Positions 42,961-53,869 of a DNA stretch of 64,000 bases are shown piece by piece. The notes under the pieces were generated by a model. That model did not search any database. It was not told the DNA's origin and saw only the letters and a program-made list of their open reading frames with translations. The position numbers were made by a program, and so were the translations under genes. This DNA comes from Phoronis australis (lineage: Eukaryota; Phoronida; Phoronidae). The DNA lies in assembly GCA_002633005.1 (NCBI GenBank), contig NMRA01000280.1, positions 54,000 to 117,999 of the forward strand. Direction: 5' to 3'. How positions within the stretch are numbered: the first letter of the stretch is position 1; each line of letters begins with the position of its first letter.

Positions 42961-43166
42961 CAAGTGAGCCGAACCCTGGCACGCTTTCGGGATTAATTGA
43001 CGATCATATGGAACTTTTTGTATCTTTGTTGCTCGTTTTCCCGTTTCCCTCTATTGTGATTGGTAAGTGTGTGAATGAGATGAGTAATCGTTATTATTTT
43101 ACTATATGTTTTATATTGCTTTCCTAGTGGTTAGGCATCGAGGTTCGCTAAAGAACTATTTTGAAG

Positions 43167-44625
43167 ATGAATACTTTAAAATTGGTATCCATAAATGTCG
43201 GAGGATTAAATTCAGATATTAAACGGAAATACTTAATGAAATTCATTTTACGTAGCAAATTTGACATTGTTTATTTATAGGAAACGTATTTTAGTCCGGA
43301 AATTGAACATATTCTGTAAAAGGAGTGGAATGGTCTTAATTTTTCGAGTAGTAGAGGAACTACAGTATTATTTGATTCAAATATTTCCCAAAACCTGAGG
43401 AACATTACAGTAAAAAACGATGAAAATGGTCGCTTTGATATTGGTTCATGTATACCCTATGAGGAAGACGTGGGTTTTACTTTCCAAACGATTTAAGAAA
43501 TCCACTGATCTTTCTGTCAAGACTTGAAAGCCAATTATGTAATGCCCCCCTGTGCTGGAAATTTTAACTGCACATTCACTGACTTGGACAATCTCGGAGT
43601 ACCTGAACGTCCTCCATAAAAAATTAATAACATCAGGAAGTAATTTCTGTAGACATTTTAGTTTAATAGGTGTATGGAGACAGAGGAAACCTGAGATAAG
43701 GAAGTACTCAAGAAGAGATTAATTAAAAGTCCAAACTAGACTAGATTACTGGCTAGTAAGATGCCAGTCTGTTATAATTAATAATTTTATATATTCGGAT
43801 CATTCAGCTATTACGCTTAACGTTAGTAATTGGTAACTCGAAGACCGGGTTTATGGAAATGGAATAATAGCTTACTTCTTGAAAAAGATTACTTGAATGA
43901 GATCGGAGCAATTATTGCTGATCATTACACGACGGAAAACCAAGAGGATAAAAACTTGTCGTGGGATATTTTAAAAATGAAAATTATTCACAAGTCAATA
44001 CAAATTTCAAAAGTGTAAGTTCTAGAAATAGACAACAAGAACAGTTATTAATAGATCAAATAAATAAATAAACTACACAAGTCGAAAAAATCAAATAATC
44101 ACCTGTTGCAGTTTGAATTAAATAAATGTAAGTTAAACCTAGAAATTTTAGAAACCCCATTAATTAAAAGTATGATTGTTAGAAGTAAAGCCCAGTGGGT
44201 TGAAGAAGGTGAGACAAATTCTAAATATTTTTAAACCTTGAAAAATGTAACCGTGGTAAAAATATAACAAAACTGGAATCAAAAGGCAGAGTGACCCATG
44301 ACCCAAAAGGGATACAAAACATTCAACGAGCTTTTTACGAAGCTCTTTATTATGAAAAACATTATGAGAACATGGATTTCGCGGATACCCTGCCTAGTGA
44401 TAAAGTACTGATATGTGACGTGCCCGGTCTTATCATTAGTACAAGAGATCACAGAGGAAGAGCTCCATGAAGCTTTAAAACAATCCCAAAACAATAAAAC
44501 ACCAGGCAATGACGGTTTAGAATACGAATTTTACAAAACATTTGGGATACTACGAAACAGTACCTTTTGGAATGTCTTAATTACAATTTCAAAACAACCT
44601 CCCAAAGGCAAAGTGTTATGACACT
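43167..44625 (+). pseudogene. L1/Tx1-type ORF2 remnant (endonuclease and start of reverse transcriptase)
   Basis: ATG 43167 opens MNTLKLVSINVGGLNSDIKR, the standard start of the endonuclease, and an in-frame TAG replaces the glutamine before ET. Further pieces in shifting frames are GNFNCTFTDLDN (near 43560), YSDHSAITLNVSNW (near 43797) and RPGLWKWNNSLLLE (43842). Later pieces are VRSKAQWVEEGETNSKYF (near 44178) and EEELHEALKQ...KTPGNDGLEYEFYK (44450-44535), the first reverse-transcriptase motif. The palm domain with the catalytic aspartates is missing. Confidence 0.8.
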
Positions 44626-47099
44626 CTCTAAAAGCACTGAATTCTATGCCGCATGACGACATCGCAAATTTCATTTGTATTTCCGTGATCATCAATTTCG
44701 CAGTATCTCGTTGCAAAATTATCTTGTTTGTCTCGTGCGGTCCGTGTTTCTATAGAGATAATTAGGGAGTGGTGAGGCTAAAAAGGTGTGTTTAACGGTT
44801 TCGAAAGTCTACAGGGTACCATAGTGATGTGATTATGTGAAAAATATGTGCAGGTCTTTGTCATCAATATGGCTACTTGGAGCGTGACTGCTGAAGGACG
44901 GGCGCGTGCGAGAAATTTTCAAGTTTTCATGAAAGAAAAATGCAAAAAGCAGTTGCAGACCTGGTTGAGAGATGCCAACTTTTCTCATGACGTCTATCCA
45001 GTTTCTGACCCGGTGGACAACAGTTTAGGGCTCGGAAATACAGGGAGGTCCCCAGTCAAAAATTGTTTTTGTGTACACGGTAAAAAATACGTCACATGAC
45101 GGGAGACTATGATAAAGTATGGTTTTGCATACGGATTAATTGATGCTCCATTTCCCACTGTCCAGCTGGCTAAAAATGAAACCAGAATTAGCCTTTTCAC
45201 TTGTGAGAAACAACATGACCCCACTGAGATTTAAAACACGACCACCGGTCCTCCAGGCTGGACTGACTATCCACAAAACAGGACCTAGGAGGATCAAATG
45301 TAACTTACAGACCACTTCCAAAGATACTGTATCTGTGTAACTATGAATATTTTTGAAATCAAATAGATGTTGGAATGCCGTGTAGTTACCGACGGATAAA
45401 AATACAAAATAGTAAAACTATAATGGCGAGCGTAGGTACCGGTACTAAAATGTATTAGGGGTGTGCTAAAGACACTGTAGCGCGGGGGGATATTTTAATA
45501 TATTTTAGTACCGATGCTCGTCGTTTTAGTTTTACTAGTTTTACTATTTTTATATAATATCTGTGCCACTGCGTTAACTATAATAAAAACGTGTTCTTGG
45601 GTAAAGTATCGTTATAACCAGCATCCGCAACTGCAGGGATCGGCAAGAGATATTTTGTCAGTCGATCACGTTCAGTCCCCAGCGGTGCTGTTTTGTGGTG
45701 GAGCGGTCATGTTTTTAGGTGTATCGGTCCCATTTTATTGCCCCCCTATCGTAATATTCCGTACCGTTATAGGATTCTATTTTCGTTACCTACGAGAATA
45801 TCGACACCATCAACGACTCCAGAAAACTCTACAGAGTTTATTGAGGGAGTTTGACCAACCGTAAACTGGCGCATTAAGTATTGCCTGTGACGGGACTGAG
45901 TTGGTAGGGTAAATAGAGTCCTATCACTGACGATCATTAAGCAAACTCACGAGACCTATTTTTTTGAAAGTAAAAGTCAAATTTGATTTTCGTTTTTTAG
46001 ACACCTGAACAGGGAGACTGAATGCAGTTTTAATTCAAACCACGAAAAGCTTGTATTTTTGTTCCAATCATTGGTTAATCATGTGATCGAGGTTTATCGC
46101 GAATTTTGAGTTTTACAACCTCCTTTAAAACCCTGGATTCACTTTTTTAAATTTAAACCGCTCCGCTTTTGCGCCCTACTGTGACGTACGGCTCGGCAGT
46201 CTTGGGCATCTGCTAGTTTAGCAGTCGTACGTCATGCAGTCGAAAATTTACAACTCGAGATACGCACATGCCCTAGAGATGCATTGGTCTTACGCTACTA
46301 TTCCTATAAAATGAGAATACACACATAACCGCTAATTATTGAGATGATTTCTATAAATTATTTCTAGATTAAGGCCTATGCGTTCGCTTGGCCTCAGCCG
46401 TGATCAGTGGACAATACGAAAAATTCCGTCTTATTCGCCAAACTTGGGTCCTATGATTTCTGAATTTCATTGGGACTCTGGCCCGGCAGTCAACTCCAAA
46501 CTTGCATTGTGCCGGTGTGACACAAATGACTCGCGGTCACTCAACATAGACAAATGACCCCAAGACCAATTTTTAAAAGAAAACGTTGAAAATTGACCCG
46601 GCCAGTTGAAATAACGACCTTCCTCGAAGTGATCCTCGTTAAATTTTGACCTCCACTTTGACGTTTGTTAAAGATGCCTTACACAGGAGTCTCGTTCTCA
46701 CAGTTAGCGGCGAAACATGGGGGGAGGGGGGACACGGTAGGCGGGGGGCATCCTCCTCTCACCAACAGGACAACAATACCGAGTGAATGTGCTGAATCAT
46801 AGCGGACCAAATGGGTATTGCAGTGCCGGGGTATAAAGCACCGTGATTTCACTGACAAGCAAACACTACAGGCAGATAGCGGTGCATGACGATAAAAGGG
46901 CCGCACCGGCGTCAACGGTAGTCACCGACCACCACAGCTAGGAATCATGGTGCAGGATGTATACGGTAGCTCCCCCCCCCCCGGGGGGGCGGTCACAATT
47001 TATTCCCTGAGCCATATATGCGGGACGAAACTCCTCTGGCATATAGATAAATTAAAGTAGTGACTATGGTGGGAAAGAGTGAAAGTTTGGAATCTCCAG
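44626..47099. other. No recognised gene; two unassigned ORFs and an inverted repeat
   Basis: ORF 44848-45099 (inner ATG at 44869, MATWSVTAEG...) and ORF 45514-45864 have no family I recognise. The latter has two hydrophobic stretches (VVLVLLVLLFLYNICATALT, and a second near VLFCGGAVMFLGV) and a basic C-terminus. An imperfect inverted repeat (45410-45457 against 45493-45537) lies immediately before it. Bases 46500-46640 resemble 15640-15740. A C12/G7 run at 46973 is probably assembly-sensitive. Confidence 0.35.
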
Positions 47100-47600
47100 T
47101 CCTGGGATTATTTGCAGCATGAAAAGAATCCTACGTTGACACTCTAACCGTCCGAAATGAGGCAACTCGACCTGTTTGCGCACACCACAGAATTTGCCGG
47201 TTCAGATCTCTAAGACCCCTGATGCTGTTGTGGTTCATTAAATCGCCTCAGGATGCCGATGTTATCGTTAAATAGATAAGGAGACCATCATAAACACATT
47301 ATGGGAGACAACAGTATTTTCAAATTTTTGTTTTGAAAGTTTGTAAATGATGCATATTTGAATTGTTCCCCCGGCCAGAACGAAAGCACCTGTAGGCGTG
47401 ACGAGGTTTTGGAATTTTGAAAACTGGACAAGGAACCGGAATGTGACATTTGCAACCTTTAACGTTTGTTTAACATTGCCTTAATATGTTCCTCAATATT
47501 TCTGCTGGATGTGCAACCTGAACTTGGAAAGGACCATCAGGCAGAGTTGGATTTTGAGGTAACTTGTGCTAATTTACTGGTGTCATCGTAGCCTATTGGC
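47100..47600 (+). repeat. Dispersed repeat B, copy 3
   Basis: It matches 28765-29230 through most of its length and 24745-25505 in part. Shared phrases are 'aagaatccta.gttgacac', 'caactcgacc.g.ttgcg', 'gatgttatcgtt', 'ggaattttgaaaa.tggacaa' and 'gttggattttgaggtaa'. No ORF. Confidence 0.55.
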
Positions 47601-48023
47601 ATATCGTGCACGGCGCTCAATTAAAGTTATCGATAGTTTTAACAAACAAGCACGTTTATACGTTTATAACTAAAACCATGCCACAAGTAAATTTTTCACT
47701 ATCTCACAGGATTTAATTGTCAAATATTTAACATTCTCCTAAATTCAGGCTTCTCGACCGGACACAGCCACCCGTGTCGTTGCGTCGTCATTCGTCAAGA
47801 ACACGCCAGTTCCACACCTACATGAGCGGTCGCACAATAGTGATTTGACAAAGAAAATTTACTGTTAATGAACTTATAATCTGTGAATTAACATTCAAGG
47901 TAACACTTTATAACATAAATTTTGTTGTACTTTACGCTTACGTAATTTTTTTTAAAGTTGATGTTGTATGCTTCTATCTTATAAACACCAATCAAGTTTC
48001 TTTGCCGGGAATTTTTATTTTAG

Positions 48024-49010
48024 AAACAGCCACAAAGTCCACAACCAACAGGTGGCAAAAGAAGTTGAGAAAACTTTTAATAGGAAGAAGGTGTCGAACA
48101 TACTGTCGCTTCTGGTTCCTATTATTTAATCTTGTGAGTATTTATACTAATGCATGAACTTCAAAATACTGTACTTGTTCGCTTGAATGATTTTTTGTGT
48201 ACTAGGCCTAATCTAACTTACTATTAGGCGGGAGACGGTACAAGTCGAGTCCTTGTCGAGGTTTTTGTCCGCTCTGTGGTCATGTCATGCCATGGCATTA
48301 TCATCATAGTCTAAAACTGTGTCTAGTACGTCAGTATGAGTTAGTTTTGTTGGTCCTTCACTGTATTTGTTATCGGTCCTCATCGCGGGAGCCGGTGATA
48401 TCTTTTGAGTGAAAAGATACGGAACAGTGAAAACTAGAAAGCTCCAAAATTGTAGACTGTCTAAGCTTTGCATTTTTTTGATGTTTTTTGCCTTTGAATT
48501 TGTAATTTGATAATTGCTTCACTTGCAACTTTGTAAGTTAAAATCCAGTTCTATTACTAGTGTAATTTTCTTGGCCATACAATGGAGAAGACCGCTGTCA
48601 GTCTTACACCAATAATGGTCACAACTTATTAGGGCAGCTGACCTACATAATTGTCATAATTTCCATAAATTTATGTCAAAACACTGTGGGAGTCGTATTT
48701 TTCAGTTTACTTGTACCTAATCTATTGTTTACCACAAACTGATTTTTTTACATATTGTTCAGTAAATTTTATTTTATCAACCAAGAAAGTCAGTCGTGAC
48801 AATTGAGCATTCCCAGGCATTACAGAGTGATTGACTGTTCAGCATGGACAAGCGATTAGACACTGACAGTGGGAGTTGTTACACATGTGTATGTCCGTCA
48901 GAAGTCAGTAATTCCAAGAGGTGGCACTGGTGCTGGCTACACTGTTCTCCCTTCTGTTTTGTTACGTTTCGTACTGGACCATTAAAGAATCAGCTTTTCT
49001 CTTCACATGA
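48024..49010 (+). CDS. Possible last two exons of a small membrane protein
   Basis: Exon 48024-48133 (acceptor tattttag, donor CTT|GTGAGT) reads RWQKKLRKLLIGRRCRTYCR then FWFLLFNL. Joining in phase to an exon starting at 48921 (acceptor ccaagag, weak) continues VALVLATLFSLLFCYVSYW and ends TIKESAFLFT with a stop at 49010. The junction fuses two half hydrophobic segments into one membrane span preceded by a strongly basic region, which is why I think it may be real. The upstream exon, which must end in phase 1, was not found. The polypyrimidine tract of the second acceptor is poor. Confidence 0.3.
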
Positions 49011-52000
49011 CATTGGGAAACCGGGCTGTTCAGTATTATCTTGTAGTTGGACAATGCCCCTCTACATCAAGCAGGAAAACCCAGTGTCGCTGTCTACCCA
49101 TGATATCACGGAAATTGGTCTGAGTTCCTATTGTGTTGTACAGGGCAATTATCGCACGGCAGTTTAATATTGGCTAAAATAGGTTGAAATGTCAAGGACA
49201 GAAACTGGTAATTGTTAAGGTGTTTGACTTTTGAAATTGAATTCCTCATGAAAAGTTAATGAAGAATCCTTCTGTCGTGGAAGAAATACAATAAAAATTG
49301 ACCAAAAGGCAGCGATGGGTTTTTATTTGTTGACATCAATTTTGAATCGATGAGAGCTTACATTAATATATTCATTCAGTGTGGTAGATAATTGTCATTT
49401 ACGTGATGATGTCGGACAGAAACACTAAGCCAGGCAATTAAGAAAAGAAAGATTGATATCGTGCCTCTGAAAATCGGTATCGTGTGGAATACAAACAAAA
49501 CAGGAATAAATGATACCACCTAAGTGATTGCTGAAAATACAATTGTCAGTAAATATTGAAAGCTCACTAAATGAATCTATCAGTTTCATTTTGAAAAGTA
49601 CAAGCATTATATTTTGCATGGTTGGGAATAGTAGTAACCACCACAGGTAATTCTTTGTTTTTTTTGCAAAATTTTGGCCAAATTATGTTCCATGAGGTTT
49701 CTAGTTGTAGCCTTGTGTCTGTCAGTCTCTGTCAAATTGGGTTTGACCGAGTTATTGATTTTGCTGTTGACATCTGACATGATTACTTTGATTAGACATT
49801 GTTGTCAATGGAATTGTGATAATTGATCATACAATAAGAATAACGTATTCTCGTAGTCCTTGATTCTCAGTTTAGAACTAGTTTCATCTTCTGATCTAAC
49901 ATGACTAGTTACTAAATCTCAACAATTTTGGACGACGACAGTTGTCAAAGTTGACCTAACAGTGTCGTGATTCCCACAATTCCACCTTAGCATTCTCTAT
50001 TGATAAGTATGTTATAGAACTTGGCAAGTGATGAAGCATTTATTCGGCTTCTTATTCTTTAAGATAAATAAAATTTCACTTTGTGATATTTTACCCTGTA
50101 TAAATAGTTATTATCCAAATTCTGTCAGGTTGCCTTTTTTCGGGAAGGTATGGATCACTAAAACAGATTATTACTACGCAATGAATGTCTAGACTTCTGC
50201 ACATTTAATGGAGAGAACAGACATTTCATTTCTCCACTGGTTTATGTTTGGTATTCAGTCTACTTATCTGTTAGTGAAAGGTTGACTGATCTTAAATAGG
50301 AACTATTGTGTCTGGCCAAAAACCGTATTTAGTTCATTCATTACAAAACAACGCCACTGCTATTAAAGCCCAAGATGAGATCTCAAAAATGTTACAATTT
50401 CTAAGTTGTTCTTTTAATTCTTAATAATACAACGTTATTTTTTGTAAAAACCATTGAAACCGCAATTTGGTAGCTCCCATGTCAATGTTTGTGTTTATAA
50501 ATTTGTTACCGTTAGGCTAGTGTTTTATAATTGCAAAACTGTAGTTGAATAAAATTAATTTAACGGTTATCTTCGCTGGCATCTTAGTTATCACTAGATG
50601 TCATAAATAACAACAAGTGATGTGGTATTATTTGATTTTTCCAAATATCCACCATTTCTGCACGAAAAGCAGTTCATTTGGTTATTATCTGATCAAAGAC
50701 GTATTTTTACACAAATTAAACAAGTAACACCCGCTTAACGTTTTCGGAGTGCCATCTTGCGATACTTTGATAATTCACACATCAAATTGCATTAACTTCA
50801 GTGTCTGCCAACTGCGGAAGCTGGTGTGAAAGGCTTGACTACTAGAGTGAAGTTGGTATGAAAAAGCCGTAAATGCAATTTGATAGATTTGAACTAGCCT
50901 AGGAACAGGTTGGCTTTGAACAAGATTCGTGATATCTTGATCTGTTAAATCAATAGATTATCTTGTGGGATATATGCAAACAAATTAATGCTTTTCAAAC
51001 AAATTAATGCTTTTCAGATGCGAAGGTTTTATCATAGGCAAAGGTTTTTGTATAGCTTGAGTTAAGGTTATGCAGATAGACATCTTTGGTATGCGCCATT
51101 CTCTCATGATAAAAAGAAAAATAACTTATCTTTGTATTGGTCAAGAATTTTTTGCATGTGGTATCTATGACCTTATTCATAAATATTTAGTGCATTCTAA
51201 GGATAATATGCAATGTTCAATCCAGGTGACCTGTTAGGTCATTGTGCTGTACTTACTTCATCTACAGGAATGTGTCACCCAAGGCTACTTTTTGTTATTA
51301 CCATAGGCGCTTTTGAAAGGCAAGTTAGTCTGCACTAAAACTTACTCAACACCATTTTCTAGTGTGAAGTGAAACTTGGAAAAGACAATTTAAACCTTAC
51401 TGAAATTCTGGAAGATGTTGCTGCAGTAATTTTATTAACCACTGGTTATTGGCTATCCCATGTGATGTACCAGTGTGAACAAGGAAATGTGCTAACTTAT
51501 TTAGCAACAAACTACTTGAAAGTCAAAGATTACATATAGTAATGATAGTACTTAATGCTTTTGTCTCATGTATTGTCAAAGGAGATGCTTCTGACTCATC
51601 CTAAAAAAATCCAGTTCCCAAGTTACTGGGGGGGGGGGGGGNGGGGGGGTTAATAAATCAATCTGGGTATTCATTCTGGTTGGGGTTATAACTATAATAG
51701 AGTTTGAAAAATCACTAGGTTATTGTTGCCCTGCATTCTGTTAAAATGAGTCCTGGAGAAGTGTATCTGAAACCAGACTTGATAAAAGAATACCTGAAGG
51801 GGATGTGGTTTTCAAATCCTTCTGGATCACCCTTTCTGTGATCCTACGTATTTTGCCTGGGTTGTGCTTTAAGCTATGTTGCAGAGTTGAGTGGTCAATA
51901 AGTGTCATTTATCATGACATAAGGGAAAACTAAAATAGAAACGAAGATTCTGCAAGATGGAAAAATGTCTGGGGAACCAGAGCGTAGGAACGAAGTTAGA

Positions 52001-53869
52001 GGGGAACATCAATTAAAGTGCAAAAAAATATTGTAAAAAAGCAACTCGTGTTGAGTCGTGTGGCACAGTTGACTTACACTAAGTGATAGTATGCGGTGTC
52101 AAATGAATGAGAACTGACCAATGAAGAATGAATAAGCTTGGTGTGCTAATACCAAAGTAGTATAGTGCTAAAAATAGAAAAAGATGAAAAGGGAAAATAA
52201 TCCCTATTAATAACCACATTTAATTAGTCATAATAAATTTTAATTCTTTACTTTTCTGTTATCAGTGAGTTGTAATTAAGAGATTGTATAAAACAGTCAG
52301 TTTGGTTTCATGATTTTGAAAGATGTAATCGGCTATGGTCCCGGGGGGTACTTGACAGGTCGGTTCAGCTAGTAAATTAGGATGCCCCCCATGTATTTAG
52401 AGAGACCCATTTGTTGGGAACTTGGATGAAAGAGTCACATTCTTGAGGATTTTATGCTAGAAATGTCACCTTTTTAGCCTGGGTCAATTCCCTCAACCTA
52501 ACCCTCTCGTTGAAATTCTGAATTTTTAACCCAGTCTGAAATGAGTATATCTTTTGTAGCCAAAGTTGTTTCAAATATAAATATTGTAAAATAGATTTTT
52601 TATCTGTACATTTGTATGTAGTTCAAAAGGAGATAACCTTTTGTAGAGTTTCAAACTCTCAAAGTGAACCCTTTTGTTAGGAATTAAGTCAGAAAGATAC
52701 GTTTACATAGAGGTCTGTTTCAGAAAAGCCCAATTCCTTTGGATAACTGGTCATGAAAAAGTCACCTTTCTGAGTGGCACGTCTCATATACCTCTTGTAT
52801 GGTAAGGTGAAAATTTCGTCAGTTCAGGCAGTTGAAATTTCATTTCATCAAATTTCTGACCAAAATAGCTTTTTGTGAAAATTTACTTTACTTTTAGCAT
52901 GGCTTGTATGGGGTACCTATTACCAACAACATGTACTAAAATTTTCAGCATTTGTAACAATGTGACAAGCCTCCAAAAAATCAAAATATGGCAGTTTTAG
53001 CAATTATTTTTGTCCCAAATTGAAAATTTTTTACCTGTTGCTTCTCAAGCAAGTTTCTGTGCAGCAAACTTGATTGGTGTTTGCACTGGTATGGCCTGAC
53101 CTTGCTGCAAGTCATGGTCAGGTCAGCCAAATTTCCAGAGTTTTGCAGTCTTGATGTGTCACTTCGTTTTTGGAGCAAGCGATTAGAATATTTTAAATGA
53201 CACACTGTGATCACTTTGTCAACTGGCACATGAAACTTGTGTCAGCATACACTGCTTATTTTGTCTTGCCAATTTTTTTTTAAGGTCACAAGTATAAAAT
53301 GCTCATGTGACCCATACTTCCACTATGTCCCAGGGACAAAGAAAATTCTTGCCAAATGTGGGTGTAAGGTCAGTATGTTTGAAATGCAGGTGCTCATAGA
53401 GTTGCTGAAGTATTAGTTCCTTTGAACAGTTAGTAGATTTTCAACCTTGAAAGGCTCTGTGGGTCAATATTGACTCATATTTTTGATAGGCTCGTTGGCC
53501 ATTTGTCAGGTTTATATCTAGGAGGTTATCCAGCATGACCTCTGGTGGTAGTCACATTGTCATTTTCTTGGAACGTGAGTCTTGTGTCCTATAACATACT
53601 TCTTGTTTCAATTTGGATTGTATTTATCATGAAAGAGACTTTCCCTGTGAAAACAAATTTCATGCAACACAGTTAAATTGTAGTTGCTTGCATATACTTT
53701 CGTAATAGTTTGTTTCGTCAATTCTACCGTGGGAAATGCCTAACGTTTCGATCTCTAATTTGTCAAAGTGATGCTTGAATCATCTCTAAATTCAAGTTTC
53801 ATTTACAAATGGAGGCCATTTTCTACTTTTAGATTGATTTTGTTAATAAAAACTCCAGAATTTACTAGG
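49011..53869. other. No gene recognised
   Basis: Nearly 5 kb of AT-rich sequence without a domain-bearing ORF or a convincing exon pair. It includes a tandem 18-base duplication (caaattaatgcttttcaa, about 50980-51017), a poly-G run with N at 51630-51648, and a patch near 52330-52800 with paired 'cccttttgttaggaa/ccatttgttgggaac' phrases. A 5' part may be UTR of the possible gene ending at 49010. Confidence 0.4.

Larger units (their letters stand above)
42125..44625 (+). mobile_element. L1/Tx1-type non-LTR retrotransposon, decayed, 3' part missing
   Basis: It has an ORF1 with an RNA-binding-type core followed by an ORF2 with AP endonuclease and the beginning of reverse transcriptase. Stops and frameshifts are frequent. 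Reverse transcriptase sequence is lost after about 44620. It lies in the opposite orientation to the F-x-D-D remnant immediately to its left. Boundaries are approximate. Confidence 0.75.

Noticed and set aside
42852-43127. SEPNPG phrase in a plus-strand ORF, superficially 2A-like
   Set aside because: It lacks the D-x-E-x-N-P-G-P core and the final Pro, and the ORF is an off-frame reading of the L1/Tx1 remnant.
44848-45099. 83-codon plus-strand ORF (inner ATG 44869)
   Set aside because: The composition looks plausible for a protein, but I recognise no domain and found no continuation; recorded only in the stretch description.
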